A stretch of DNA of 64,000 bases from Certhia americana (lineage: Eukaryota > Chordata > Aves > Passeriformes > Certhiidae). Each line of letters opens with the position of its first letter. Position 1 is the stretch's first letter. Position numbers and translations under genes: made by a program. The DNA lies in assembly GCA_018697195.1 (NCBI GenBank), contig CM031858.1, positions 127,977,133-128,041,132 of the forward strand, in the 5' to 3' direction. Below the pieces are notes generated by a model. That model was not told the DNA's origin and did not search any database. It worked only from the letters and a program-made list of their open reading frames with translations. Below, piece by piece: positions 27,001-39,949 of the stretch.

Positions 27001-30000
27001 AGAAGGAACTGAAGTCAAAGAGAAGAAATTTGGATGTAAAGAGGGAAAAAAGAAATGTCTAAATGTCTACTCACATATTTTCCTGCTTCTGGGGGATCAG
27101 CTTCACAAATGAGCTTGGGTCCCATGCACAGGGCCCAACAGTGATCCTCCAGGTCACAGTACTCATTTCAAATGTGGAGAATCTGACTTGAGACCATAAT
27201 TTGTCTATTAGAGAAGGACTCAGTTCTCCAAGGAAACTACTTTTTCATGAACAAACAGGTATCCTGGGGCAAGCTGCTTTTCCCTCTTCATTCTGGAGAT
27301 AATACAATTATCACTGATGCAGTATTTGCTGTTTGTTGAGTGTTAGCTGTTAAAAGGGTGGCAGGTGACTGACTGAGGAGTGCCAGGACAACATTTCAAT
27401 GTATGGCATTACTTCACTCAGAACTGTTGAGGCAGCCCTAAATTTCCTATTGCCCTGCAGCTAGTGCCTCTGTTCTGCTCTGGACACAAGAATGTGAATT
27501 CAAGCTGCTATTCCCAAAAAATTAGGTAATGTAAAGCTGCACCTGCCACCCCTTGGTCATGCTCCTCAGCCTTCCACAAAACTTCCTTCTTCACCTTTAT
27601 TACTGGCTCAAAAGGGCTATTGCTGAACCTCCTTCTTTGTTTATAGCTCTAATTTTAATTTTTTTTAATAACAAATGCATTGCAAATACCACTGATACTA
27701 GGTTTGGGGTTTAATTATCTGTGGTATGTTAATTTAGTATGTACAGGAATCTTTTGTTTCACTTTATTCCAGATAACTTCTTTTCACTCCAAATTGCCAC
27801 AAAAAAATAAAATGGACTGAAATTATTTCCAGTCTCCTGGCTGTCATCATCTTTATGCAAGAAAACTACTTCTTACCCATTTTTGGACAATGTTTGCAGC
27901 CAATGCACTCATGCTGGTCAGTTCAGCCAAAATCACTTTACATTCCTGTCTAGACACAGGACTAGATTCTGTCTGGATTTCTAAAGCCACAAGGAATCCA
28001 GAGGAGAACTGGTGGATTTACCCAGTGGAGAAGTGGACAGATACTCTGATGATTCCCCCTGTGCAAGGAGTACACAAAAATACAAACAGGACTCCTTCAG
28101 GTAAAATTCTCCTGAAAATCTGTTCACTTTGTGAAATGTAGCATCTTAGTTATCAGGCAGATTAGGTACACAAAAGTATTCACACTTGCAAAGAGCAAAA
28201 GTCAGGTTGAACCTTTATTAGGCAGCAGTCTTAGTGTAGGAACCAAGATCATATATCACAAAATTCTTCATGTGTTTATTCCTATTATCTTTATTCCATG
28301 GCTCAGTTCTTATCTGTTCTCCAGTCCTGTGCAATTGGCCTCTTGGCAGCTGACCATCTCCACTATATGTAAAATTGGCCACTACATAGACTTCTAACAA
28401 AAATGTCTATGTGGCTTGTACTGATCTATCAAGTCAACCTCCAGTTTCATCCCCACAACTATTTTGGATCAGTAAAATTTTCATGTCCATTTAACTCCCA
28501 ACTCAGTGCTCCTCAATCAAAATCTGTTATAGACATTTGGCTTCCTATGCATCTTCCAAAGGACTGAGGCAGATCGTCAGATTGAGTACTAAATACTAGG
28601 CAAAGTCTACACACATACTACTAAATATTGCAGAAAAATGAATCCACAGTTGCTTCCCTTTAAAAAATATATTTATATATTGGGGAAAAACAGAAAGGAG
28701 AAGAGTTACTCAGATTAGCATCACATGTCATAATATGACCACCCAGATTGCTGTGTTTGTGAGGTATGACGTGAGTACATGTGTTCTGCTCTGTCTTTCT
28801 TCATGCAGAAAGATGCTCAGACATTCTTTTCCTGGTACAAGTTAAGAAATAAGAGCATCAGTAGTTTTCTTGTACTGAGATGTACTGAGATGATTTGAAC
28901 TAATGGACAAGTTTAGAAGCCCATTGCTGTAAGGATTAAAGAATACTTTTAAAATTTTTTGTGTTCCATGACATTTATGGATCAATGTTATAAGGCTGGT
29001 TCCACTGCTATTTTCCTCTTAGTTTGTGATAATTCCACATGTTTCTCCTTTCATCCATAGCAACCTCACACTCACATGCAACAGACTGGTAGTAGAAAGC
29101 ACAGATCCCTGCTGTATAATTGTCAAGACAGAAAAGATCTCAGAAACATTTTAAAAGGCAACAGCTGAGTTTTATAATTATTGTAAGAAAATATGGATAG
29201 AAACATTTAAGATTGTACCTGTAAGGGAAAGTGATTAGTCCCTCTTTAAGCACCTCTTAGCAGTGTGCCAAAGCATTAAGAGAGAAAAAACCTTACAACT
29301 TCCAGGAATATTTCTGAGGATCTGAATATCTCATTATGTCTCTTTACTTTATCACTATAACACAGTGTAATCATTCACTTGCCTCCAGCAATGAGAAAGA
29401 AAAATGGTGAAAATGTTGAAAAATAATATTTGTAAAACATGACTTTTGTAAGGGGTAGTTGCCTGGCCCTGTGCCTGAAAACCATCAAATCTCAAAATAC
29501 AGTTTTTTTAAAAGCTTTATTCCTTTCCCTCACAGAAATATAAAACAGTGACACCAGCACTCCACAAGCTCTGAACACAAACACATTTAACAGCATTTGA
29601 GTCACAGCAGCACAATGCAGGCTGCCTGAGCAGACCTGTTCTCCCTCGTGGACCTTAGTAAAATTAACAGAATCCCTAACATCTGCAAGAAAATACATCA
29701 GAACATCAGAACCTTGATTATTCTAACCACTGCCATATATTTATATTCTGGAGCCAAACTGAGATCTTCATTTTCTGCTTACACTTAACTGTGGAAATTA
29801 GTCATTTGGGATTGTAATTATACATATGATGCTCAGGGAAATTATAATAACACTGAAGGCACCACATCTTTAGCCTGCATTTTGTCTTAGACATGTTAGA
29901 GAATGCTTAATGAAGCATTTTACATCCCATTAAAAGTTTACAGTGCACACTACCTCCTACTAAAATTCCTTAGTCAATACCTAAGTGCAGCTTAAAATCA

Positions 30001-30273
30001 GATACACTTATAAAATATAAACAGATTGTATAAATTTCCTGCATATTAGAGTTAATGCAACTTGTTAGAGAAGGATAAAGCTCAATGTATTTTGTGCAGT
30101 ATTCACAGAAATAACTGCTAGTGGTAATACATGCTAGCTGGAGATCAGATTGCATTTGTGTACTGTTACATTGCAGTTACCAGAATCTTGATATATGACT
30201 GAAAATTAATATACTTAAATTCAATAATTCTCTAGCATAAATCACCTAGTTGGAATCTGTGCTAATAAACAAT
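24001..30273. other. Unannotated AT-rich sequence
   Basis: Nothing is recognised in these 6.3 kb beyond short T or A runs (for example 25541-25549 and 27658-27667) and a 10-bp tandem repeat of TGTACTGAGA near 28873-28892. Reading frames stay below 90 codons and no splice-flanked conserved exon is evident. Confidence 0.5.
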
Positions 30274-30802
30274 TGTGGTGAGTTGACCCTGGTTGAACAC
30301 AAGGTGCCCACCAAAGCCACTCTATCATTTTCCTCTGCAGCTGAGCAGGGGACAGAAAATAGAACAAAAGGCTCATGGGTCAAGGTCAGGACAGAGAGGA
30401 ATCACTCACAAGCCATCATTACAGCCAAAATGGGTTTGCTTGGGGCAGAAGAGAATTTAATTTATTGCCAAATCAGAGTGGAATAATGAGAAATAAACCC
30501 AAATCTAAAAATCACCTTCCACGTTCCCCCCTGCCCCCCCTCACCAGGCTCAACTTCACTCATGACTTTCTCTCCCTCCTCCCCTCCAGCAGCACGGGGG
30601 GGGTGGGGAATGGGGGCTGTGGTCAGTTCCATACACGTTGTCTCTGCCTGTCATTCCTTCCACCTGAGAGACAGGACTCCTCACACCCTGCCCCTGCTCC
30701 AGCCTGGGATCCCTCCAGTGGGAGACAGCCCTCCATGTACCTCTCCAACCTGAGTCCTTCTCATGGGTTGCAGTTCTTTTATGAAAAAAACCAGCATCGT
30801 AT
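30274..30802 (-). mobile_element. Avian ERVL-type LTR, 5'-truncated, minus strand
   Basis: The plus strand reads as the reverse complement of a common bird ERVL-type LTR. It starts TGTGGTGAGTTGACCCTGG, followed by GGTGCCCACCAAAGCC, then a T-rich polyadenylation region (TTTAATTTATT at about 30457-30467), then a C-rich stretch, GTCAGTTCCATACACG, TTGTCTCTGCC and CCCCTGCTCCAGCCTGGGAT. Similarity ends near 30802 at a CCAGCATCG unit of the internal GGAGCAG-type repeats, so the 5' half of the LTR is missing. It is the same family as the copy at 32706-33706 but in opposite orientation, so the two are not the ends of one provirus. No retroviral genes are attached. Confidence 0.88.
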
Positions 30803-32705
30803 CAAGCAAGTGTGTAATGATCACTGAAGAATGGAACAGATATCACATCTGGACAAAAAAATTTGAGCACTTACTTAAATCTCACAGTTAGAAGGGCAAC
30901 ATAATTCACTTCAGATAAAGGCAAACCTAAAAAGGCAGGCAGGAAGGAGAAATTTGTAGAGAAGAGGGGATGAGTGCGCCAGATTCCATATGTTTAAAAA
31001 GCAGTATTTTTGTTGTGACATAATTCTGCATTTCTGTTTTAAAAATTATGAGATACAATTTCAGTTTAATTTTGTTAGTCATCTGACCTAAATGATTCCT
31101 TCCAAAGATACCATCAGCAACTGTAATTTGGTGAAATTTACAGTAACACTGATGAAAGAGGTAAGAACATCACCTGCAACACTGGAGAAACACACTGCTG
31201 AACTTCACATATTTGCTTCAAGCACTGGTTTTGTAGGAGCACGACTGGGAACAGTTCAAACCCAGGCACAATTTTTCTACATCTATTCTTTCAAATGTTT
31301 CAGATTAAGTAATTAAAATTATAAACTACAAGACTCTTATAGTATGGTGATAAACATAGATGTTGTGATATTATGTGTCTATGCTGCTAAAATAAATAAG
31401 ATTTAAAGACTTACTACTATCCTTTTCACAACCATAGTAATTAATGGCAGAAATTCCCACCTAGTCATGAGAAAATTCTGATAAAACTCCCCAGCCATAC
31501 TGATGGGACCTCCTGCCCAAGTTAAAAAATGTATATACTTACTATCAAATGGCTGCAATTAGATCAAGTAATTTCATGTGTATTTTAGGCATCACTTAAA
31601 GCAAATTGTCATTTCTTGTGATAAAGCAGCCAGTGTTCTTAACAAGCTTTTCGCTTTCAACAAAATAAAAAAATATTATTTACCTTTTGATTTATCCTTA
31701 GTCAAGAAGAACATTCCCCAAACTTGTCTTCAAAGGCAGATTTTATTTTTAATTTTTTTACTAGGGTAATTAAAGTACAATTAAGTCAGAGGCAAAGAGC
31801 TGTCCCAAGGCTCTGTACCATTTCAGGCCTATACTGAAGTGGCAAACTGTGATACCCTCTTCCTGGTTTTCTTCATAGAATTTTAGCTTCATCAATGATC
31901 AGAACCTTAAACCAGAGACCTTAAACCCAGGACTTGTACCTGTTCTGCTTAAAAATTCTGAAAGCTGAAGTTGTCCTTTCACAATAATAAATTATTATGG
32001 AATGAAATCTGCAAAACTGGAGCTCAAAGGATAGATTATTTTGTAAATGAAATGTCACCAAAACACTGAAATAAATAGAATGTATTCATTTCCTAGGCAC
32101 ACTATGATTTTCAAATATGGGAGTGAGCATCTCCTGGGCCCTTAAAAGTGAAAACATCTCCCGTGCCTTCAAGAGTCACATGAAGGTGACGGCAATGTCA
32201 GCACTGCCCTAAAATCACAGTCAAGCTGCTGATTTATCCAGTTTCATATCCTCTCTCCAGTAAGACCTGCACCTACTGCAGCAGAGGAAGATAAAAACTT
32301 CCAGAGTATTTAAAGATGCTCCTAATGAGGTTCCATCTGCAACAGCTGGCAGCAGCAGTCTGAAACCAAAAAAGTGTTGTCACAAGCCTCTTAATGAAGA
32401 CAGAAGGATGGTGGTTTTATATTTAATTTATTTGTCCAAAAAAAAAAAAAAATTCTGCTTCAGATTTTCTACTTGTATGAGTCTTTGACCACTAAGACTA
32501 CAGAACTAATTGTACCTACCACTGTACTTTTGGACTCTTGTCCTCTTCACTGTGTTCATCTGCAGTGACACTGCCATCAAGTTGAAGAAAAAAATGCAGA
32601 GAAGCTCTTTCATGTAAAGTTCAGGAATCAAAGCTTCAGGCTAAGGAAAGTGATTCACTTGGCTGACTCCCATTATGTGCTCAAAAAAAAAGGCAGTACT
32701 AGGTT
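30803..32705. other. Unannotated sequence between two opposed LTRs
   Basis: This 1.9-kb interval separates two ERVL-type LTRs of opposite orientation. It shows no retroviral reading frame, primer binding site or polypurine tract, so I read it as ordinary host DNA. A 15-A run lies near 32438-32452. Confidence 0.55.
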
Positions 32706-33706
32706 TGCATCTCAGGTTTTGGTAGCAGGGGCTGCTGGGGTATCTTATGAGGAGCTGCTGGAAGCTTCCTCCATGTCAAACAGAGCCAATGCCAGCTGGC
32801 TCCAAGATGGACCTGCCACTGGCCAAAGCCAGCCAGTGTCTCTGGGGTAATGCATGTAAGAAGTGGAAAAAAAGTTACTGTGTAGGAGCAATTTCCATCA
32901 GAGTAGAGCAGAGCAGAGTGAGAATATGTGAGAGCAACAACTCTACAGACACCAAGGCCAGTGAAGGAGGGGAAGGAGATGCTTCAGGTGCCAGAGCTGA
33001 GATTCCCCTGCTGAAGACCATGTTGAGGCAGGTTGTGACCCTGCAGCCCATGGAGGTTCATGGTTGAGCACATGCAGCCCTGAAGGACCCCATTCTGGAG
33101 CAGGTGAATGCTTGAAAAATGCTGTGATCCTGTGGTAAGCCAGCAATGGAGGAGCCTGTTCCTGAAGGACTGCATCCTATGGAAGGGGCCTAGGCTACAG
33201 CAGTTCACAAAGAACTGCAGCCTGGTGAGAGGGACTCACAGTGGAGAGCTTCACAGAGGACTGTCTGTTGTGGGAGGAACCCCATGCTGGAGCAGGGGTG
33301 AGAGAGAGAACACTCCTCCCTCTCAGGAGGAGGAAGAACAGAGACAAAGTGTGATGAACTGACTGCAATCCCCTCTCCCCATCCCTCTGTACCTCTGGAG
33401 GGGAGGAGGGAGATAACCCAGGAAAAAAGGTGAACCTAGGAAAAAGGGAGGGATAGTGGGAAGATAATTTTAAGATTTGGATTTATTTCTCAATATCTTG
33501 CTCTGATTTGATTGGCAATAAATTAAAGTAATTTTTGTCCCATGCTGACTCTGTCCTGCCCATGACTGACGAGTGAGCTCTCCCTGTCCTTTTCTCAGCC
33601 CAGAAGACTTTTTGTTTTATTCTCTTTTCCCATAACCAGTTGTGGAGTGGAGGGATAGAGCAGCTTTGGTGGGCACCTGACCATGAACTAGAATCAAGTC
33701 CCCACA
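32706..33706 (+). mobile_element. Near full-length avian ERVL-type solo LTR
   Basis: The order of the well-known bird ERVL-type LTR is present: CAGGTTTTGGTAGCAGGGGC at the start, CAGAGCCAATGCCAGCTGGC, AAAAAAGTTACTGTG, then a series of diverged internal repeats of the form 'CTGCAGCCC.TGG.G...CACG.TGGAGCAG' (about 33000-33295). Next come GTGTGATGAACTGACTGCAA, the polyadenylation region with AATAAATTAAAG (AATAAA at 33517-33522), and GCTTTGGTGGGCACCTG near the end. The last bases CCCACA end at 33706. No clear 5-bp target-site duplication is seen and the first base is approximate. Reading frames here (for example 32747-33067) come from the GC-rich LTR and are not genes. No internal retroviral sequence follows, so it is a solo LTR. 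Confidence 0.9.
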
Positions 33707-35706
33707 GAGAGTTGTTTATTCTTTCAACAGTAGAATTAAAAAATAAAAAATGCTCCAATCTTCAACATTTTCATTCCAAGAAGAAAACACAGCAATTTAT
33801 GTCATACACAGTCAATCATCATCATAGTAGCACATGTCAGCTTAAGCAGGTCAGAACTGAAGGATAAAAATATATTTTACTTTGATAAAGGATTTGTTAA
33901 AGAATATGAGTTTTTTAATACATACACAGAAAAAAAGGAGGAAAAGGGAATTGAAAAAGTAATAAAACAGTAAGAAAAAACCGCTCTTTTGGTCAGAAAA
34001 GAGGAAGATCAATAGATTTTGGTTCCCAGTTCTGATGATGCCCTGGTATCTACAAGGAATGTTCAAATGTATGAAACCTTATGATCTTGATTGAAGTGGG
34101 TATAGACAAGTACAACACTCATAAGATACACACAGTTAATCCAGTCAATAAGTCTTTTTTTTTGTCTGCTCACATTACCTGAAATACCTTCCTGTTCAGT
34201 CTAAAAGTTTCCCAAGCTCTTATACCAAAAGTGCACTGGGACACATGTGTGTCTCTCTTTTATCTACAACTGAGTAAAAGCAAAGAGATGCTAGCTAATA
34301 TTCAGCCCATTTCCCATGGCAAGGTCTGCAACTAACTCCATCTATGGGATAATTGAAGATACTGCCCACTTCCATGTGACCATCCTACCAGCAGACAGGT
34401 GTCCTGGAGTGCATTCTGCACCTGCCACATCTCAAGGATCACAGGCACTGCAGTTTGCACAAGGAAAGAAAAGCTCAGCTGAAGCTGAACCACTGTGCCA
34501 GCAATGCCAGTGATATGGAGGCTCCCAGGAGATCTGAAAGGGGAAGCTTCAATCCAGCATAATAACAGTTGTGATTGTTCTGGAAAAATTAGAGACCAAG
34601 GTATTAAGGATCCATGACATTACAAGATTCTACATTATGTCCAAAAAAATGCATTTCATGGCTCTAGTCTCTGGTTTAGGACAGTGTTTCCCCAGACCCT
34701 CTGATCTCATCAGTGATGTTTAGCTCATGTTAGTTCAAACATTTGACATATTAGTATCAAACTTGTCCTACAAATTTTGTTGATTGAAAGAAAAAGTGGT
34801 TGATCTCAATAAATGCTATGGTATTAAACATTTCTAAAACTAAATCTGTAGTTGCTCTCATTCTTTTGTGCTAAATACCTAGTGGATTGTTATTTTGAAA
34901 AATATGATGAGACAGCCCCCATCTCTATTAGTGACCACACTGTAATACAATAAAATGAAACACAAACTGTTGTTTTGCTGGGGTTTTTATCTATTTATTC
35001 TACATTAAACAAAATCCACCACTTTTCCAGATATGGCTGAATTACATGAGGCTCAGTTATCAGCAAATCCCTGATATAAATAGCCACTCTTGATAAACCT
35101 GTAGAATAACACATAATTTCTGTTAAATTTTCCTACTAAATTATCTCTTATGCAATCAGTGAAGTAAATCAAACTAATGAACTGCTTAAAAAGAAATGAA
35201 ATATTGCTGATAATTTTGTTTTACTGCAGTAAAATTAGTGACAAGTATGAGGTTTATGATTTAAACTGTGAAGTTCCTTTTACACATTAGAGGGCATTTG
35301 AAGCCAGAGCTTTTGATTCAGATCCTACCCTTAATTAATCTGTTTCATTATAAATCCCTACTACTAAATGAGTTTGTCTTATCATTATGCTCATCCGTAT
35401 TGTAAAAACTAGTAATATGGACAAATTGCAGCACTTTCTGGGAGATATCTGTCAGTTTTGGTCAGAAGAACTTAACAGTATTGGAAGGGAAAAAATACTT
35501 TTTTAAAATTGGCAGCAGATGAGCTTTTGCTTGCCGGAGTTATACATTTAAACCATTTATATTTCCTTTATGAATTGCAAGAGTTGAGCTGTGTCACCCT
35601 TTCTATGGTGGTCTATGGAGATGGTTAGATAGAGTCTAGTGGAAAAAATTTTATAAAAAACAAAATTTCAGGAAAAGAAAGCAAGTTTCTCAAATTTAAT
35701 GTTAAT
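33707..35706. other. Unannotated sequence
   Basis: No gene or repeat family is recognised. A frame at 34316-34513 (65 codons) lies in slightly GC-richer DNA but has no recognisable domain or flanking splice signals that I would trust. Confidence 0.5.
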
Positions 35707-35943
35707 CTCTCCTCTCCCCTCTCTCTCCTCGCCTCGCCTCGCCTCGCCTCGCCTCGCCTCGCCTCGCCTCGCCCCTCGCCCCTCGCCCCTCTCCCCTCGC
35801 CCCTCTCCTTCTCCCTCTCCTTCTCCCTCTCCTTCTCCCTCTCCCTCTCCCTCTCCCTCTCCCTCTCCCTCTCCCTCTCCCTCTCCCTCTCCCTCTCCCT
35901 CTCCCTCTCCCTCTCCCTCTCCCTCTCCCTCTCCCTCTCCTCT
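35707..35943. repeat. Polypyrimidine array: CTCGC pentamers then CCCTCT hexamers
   Basis: From 35728 to 35772 there are nine perfect CTCGC units. Next come CCCCTCGC-type transition units (to about 35806), three TTCTCCCTCTCC-type units, and then about 18 CCCTCT hexamers to about 35940. The plus strand is almost pure pyrimidine for some 235 bp. The minus strand carries GGG every 6 bases, a pattern able to form G-quadruplex or triplex (H-DNA) structures. The pentamer block is a small CpG cluster. Glu/Arg- and Ser/Pro-rich translations of the array are artefacts of the repeat. Confidence 0.96.
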
Positions 35944-38024
35944 TCTCCAACTCCCCTCAGTCCACCCAGAGATACCAGAGTATCTAATTTGATAGACAAA
36001 TCTTATTTTTACGAGATCACACAGAACTTTGCAGTCAAGATAACCTTCTTCATGACCATTAATAATTAATTTTCACACCTTCACGGGCATTTCTTATCCT
36101 TTACCTTTTCAACACCACACATACAGTTGCTCTTTAAATATAAACACAAAGCTTAGCCAAAAAAAAATGAACTTAGGATGTTGAAAAGGATGAACTGTGA
36201 GATTGAGATAATAGCGATTGCAAAGTCTCCATTCATAAAATTTGCCTTATGATCACATTTTCAGAATGTTTCTTGCCATTTAATATTTTTAACTTTGAAA
36301 TTTAAACTCTTTAATCTTACAGGTTTTTGCTGAAAGGTGCAGTTCATAGATTTATCATACTTTCTGTGTAATAAGCCTGATCTAAGGAAGACAGACTCCT
36401 CCTCCTTAGGTGGAAGTTTTTAGGAGATAAATGTGGGTGTGAACCAAGCAGTTGGAGTCTTCAAAATAGATTTACTGAGGAACAAATGCATTCTCATGAT
36501 TGACTCACTTTGTATGTCTGGGCTGAGTCTCATCTTCCTCATTTCCTGACTACAAGTTGTTTGTTATCTATATCTACATTGCTCCTATTCTCCATATCAT
36601 CAGGTTCAGTGAGTAGACATTGCTCAGAATGTTCAATCAAATTGCAGTATGTGCTGGCATCCCAGTATTTTGTGTCTCTATATTATACTGGGCTTGTTGA
36701 GCTCTAAAAGCAAGTTTCATTATCAGCCTAACTCAAAATCAGTCAGCTCTGATCATCGTTTTAAGTAATTTTTGTGATACTGGGTTTCTATGTCACATTT
36801 TGTTTCTTTTCAATGATGCCTTCATCAACACTTTTTCTTTTCATTCATTAACCCTCTCATCCTTTACTCTGTGTTTTGTAGAGGGATGTATCATCAATAC
36901 ATCACTTTTCACCAACATTTGTACTGCTCCTTCCATATTAATAAGAAATTGGTTATTCTTAAATTTCTAGAGTTGATAAGGTCAAAATTTGCCTGCACTT
37001 TTATTCTTATCCTGGTTCAGTTGTTCAAAATGCTAAAATTAGTATTACACCCTAAGTTATACATTTCACAAAGGAGTTTATTTTTACTCTTATTTTTTCC
37101 TCTTATTCACAAAATAAGAGACAACAACAATCTCTTAACTCTTTCTATATCTTCCTCTGCAAAATACAGAAATTTATGTAAAATCTTACCCTATTGAATG
37201 CTGGTGTGTCTGAGGGGTATTAACATTGAGGATTAATTCTGGCAGAGAATTTACAATCCCAGGTTTTTGAGGCAGTCTTGAATTGCCTCTTCAAATAATG
37301 GTGATATCACAGAGGAATTATCAAAATGTGGCTCAGTGTCTCAGGGAGCTCTTTCTGTGATTCCTCTTTTTTGTGAATGGGAATATAATTCATATTTTTG
37401 TCAGAAACTGCAATTTTCAATTTTCTCTCCTTCTATTGACTGAAGATTAGAAGCTTTGTTAGAAAACAGAAAATACTTAGAGAAACAAGTTTCATTCACT
37501 GCAAAGAGTCTGTCTGCTCATTTCATTCAGGCCATTTACGTATAACAACCACTGTGTAAAAAAAATTATATAATCATTTATGGACAGAGGAAAGCAGATG
37601 TAAGTTATAGACCTCTGGTCTCCCTCTCTGAAGAGAAGTGATAAGGTAGAATATGTACAGAAAAGCCCAAACTGCCCTCAGGCATTTTCAGATTAACAAC
37701 ATAATTCATTCATGTCACTTATGTTGGTCAGATTCTTCTCACTCTTTTCATAGTGTAAAAAAATTGTCTGTAGATGCTCAGAGACAGAAATAAAATGACC
37801 CCAAAATAATGGAAATTAAAATCTGGACACTTCAGCATTTTCCCATGAGCACAGTAAGGAACTGCTCTTTGCCCCTGTACTTTTCACATGTGCACACGTG
37901 CAAGGACACAGGTATGAAATAGCTGCACTCATGGAATGAGACCTGGAGAGCAGGACTTTCAAATGTAACAATCTCAGTTGGACTGTCTTCCCCAGTTATA
38001 CCTTTGTAGGTCATAAAATAACAC
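35944..38024. other. Unannotated AT-rich sequence
   Basis: No gene or repeat family is recognised in these 2.1 kb. The longest frame (36871-37197, 108 codons) has AT-driven Leu/Phe/Ile-rich composition and no domain. Confidence 0.5.
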
Positions 38025-38745
38025 TTATAGAATCATAGAACTAATCAGGTTACAAGAGACCAACCCCCATACCATGGTCAGAGTCATCTCCCACCAGATA
38101 GTAGCTCAATGCCTCATCCAACAATGCCCCACAGTTTCCCTGGGCAAACTGTGCCAGTGACTCACTGCCTTCTAAGTAAAGAATTTCTTCCTAAAATCTT
38201 ATCAAAGCTTCTCCTCTTTTAGTTTAAAACTGTTCCTCCTTGTCCTATCACTATCTGCCCACGTAAAAAGCCTTTCTCATAAAAGCCCTCTCTTTCACAA
38301 GCCCCCTTTAAGAACTAAAAGGTCACAATGATGTCTCCTCAGAGCCTTCTCTTCTCCAGGCTGAACAACACCAGCCTGTGGTCACAGAAGAGGTGCCCCA
38401 TTCCTCTGATCCTCTTTGTGGCCCTCTTCAGAACTTGCCATAAGAGCTCTGTGTCTCTCTCGTGCTGAGGACCCCAAAGCTGGATGCTGTACTCCAAGTG
38501 GAGGGGCAGAGTAAAGGGGTAAAATCAGGACACTTCTTTTGATGCCACCCAGGATATGGTTGGGCCTTTTGGGCTGCAAACACACTGCTGGCTCATATAA
38601 TTCACATTTTTTTATAATTCAAATTCCAGCTTTTCTTCCAGCAGAACTCCCAAGTACTTCTCCATAGGGCTGTTCTCAGTGAACTCTGCCAGTTTAATTT
38701 CTCGAACCCATATGCAGCACCTTGCACTTGGACTTGTAATCTCAC
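38025..38745 (-). mobile_element. CR1 LINE fragment, minus strand
   Basis: The plus strand begins ATAGAATCATAGAA, the reverse complement of the CR1 3' end. It continues through the CR1 3' region in order: CCCATACCATGGTCAGAG, CAATGCCTCATCCAACA, AAAGAATTTCTTCCTAA, TGTTCCTCCTTGTCCTATCA, CAGAGCCTTCTCTTCTCCAG, GTGGCCCTCTTCAGAACT, GCTGGATGCTGTACTCCAAG, GGATATGGTTGGGCC and GCAGCACCTTGCACTTGG. The fragment ends in the terminal part of the reverse-transcriptase coding region, the usual 5' truncation of bird CR1 copies. It is moderately diverged, and its short frames are interrupted. Confidence 0.95.
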
Positions 38746-39780
38746 CTTCCTCATTCCATCTCATCACTCTCATCTTCGTCCTGCATAGTCATCAAACCCA
38801 TCTCTGGAATACCTGCTATCCTGTGGGTTTTGTTTTTAACTGGAAGCTTTACTTACATGTGCATAGCTTAACAACTGTGCGCCTTCACAAGAGAACCAAG
38901 CAACCAAACCCCAGTCTTTGTTTAAGTCAATTAGATCTGCTCATTTGCTTTAGCTGTCTCTCTGTTTCCATGGTTTGGTTATTCCTCTGAAAGTACATAT
39001 TGGTTTTTAACTGTGTAAAGAAAGGCTTGTCAAGTGAAACAGCCTCTTCTGCTAGGCCAGAGATTGTGGATCACTGCAAAGTCAAGTGGGGTATGCCTGG
39101 GAGACCTGAATCTAATTCAATTTTATTTTTTTCAATCACAGACCAACACAACAAAAGGATTAACAAAAAGCTGATATATCAGGTAGGATGAAAAATTAAG
39201 TAATGCACTGATGATATGGTTTCAATGTTACCATTTTTTGAGACCAGATACAGTAGTGACATAATTGGGATAAATTGTTCAGCATAGCTGGAAATAAAAG
39301 GTCAAGGAAAAATGTATTTCCCTGAATTAAATGGTATTATTAGAAGTAGAAACAGGAAGGAACAGAACTGAATGGAGGAACAGAACAGTAAAGAGAAGCA
39401 TTTATAATCATTTTTTTCTCTTGTGAAACATTAATTTTCTTGTACAGCGATTCTAGACATTTTGACCCTTTATGTCTATGCAACAGCTCTGCTTAATGCA
39501 CACTATCATAAAACTATTTTAATAATAAACAAGTTTTACTTTTATTCTGCAAGTTATATGAACTTTAATTTAAATGCAGCTTTTTGGACAGCCCTGGTGT
39601 TTAAATTAACACAGACAACACCTTTTGAGAAATCAGTGAAAACAATAATTTCACGCTTATGATGCCTTCAATTACATTTCATGCAGCTATGAATCACAGT
39701 TTCTGGTTTGTGACTGCTTAAAAAAGACATGACCCCAGAACTTCTTTATCACATTAGCAAATTCACATATATTAGCTTAA
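38746..39780. other. Unannotated sequence
   Basis: No gene or repeat is recognised between two CR1 fragments. The 5'-most CR1 sequence may continue slightly beyond the edge I chose. Confidence 0.5.
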
Positions 39781-39895
39781 ATCATAGGAGAATAAAATAA
39801 TTGAGTTTGGAAAGAACTTCCAGACATTATCTAGACCAACCTGTTATTCATGTCTTAACCCACTAGCTATTCCAACATCTGTATTACTTCTTTCA
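39781..39895 (-). mobile_element. Short CR1 3'-end fragment, minus strand
   Basis: ATCATAGGAGAATAAAAT followed by GAGTTTGGAAAGAACTTCC and CATTATCTAGACCAACCTG matches the reverse complement of the CR1 3' end (AATCATAGAAT..GGTTGGAAGGGACC..ATCATCTAGTCCAACC). Similarity fades after about 39860. Confidence 0.7.
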
Positions 39896-39949
39896 ACAAG
39901 ACCAGTTTTAGACTTTATTGGAATTTTTATGAGAGAATAGGAACACACT

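Noticed and set aside
30375..30827. Plus-strand frame of 150 codons, proline-rich
   Set aside because: It lies almost entirely in the reverse strand of an ERVL-type LTR. The C-rich LTR composition explains the open frame.
35625..35999. Arg/Glu- and Ser/Pro-repeat frames up to 124 codons
   Set aside because: They are direct translations of the CTCGC/CCCTCT simple array.
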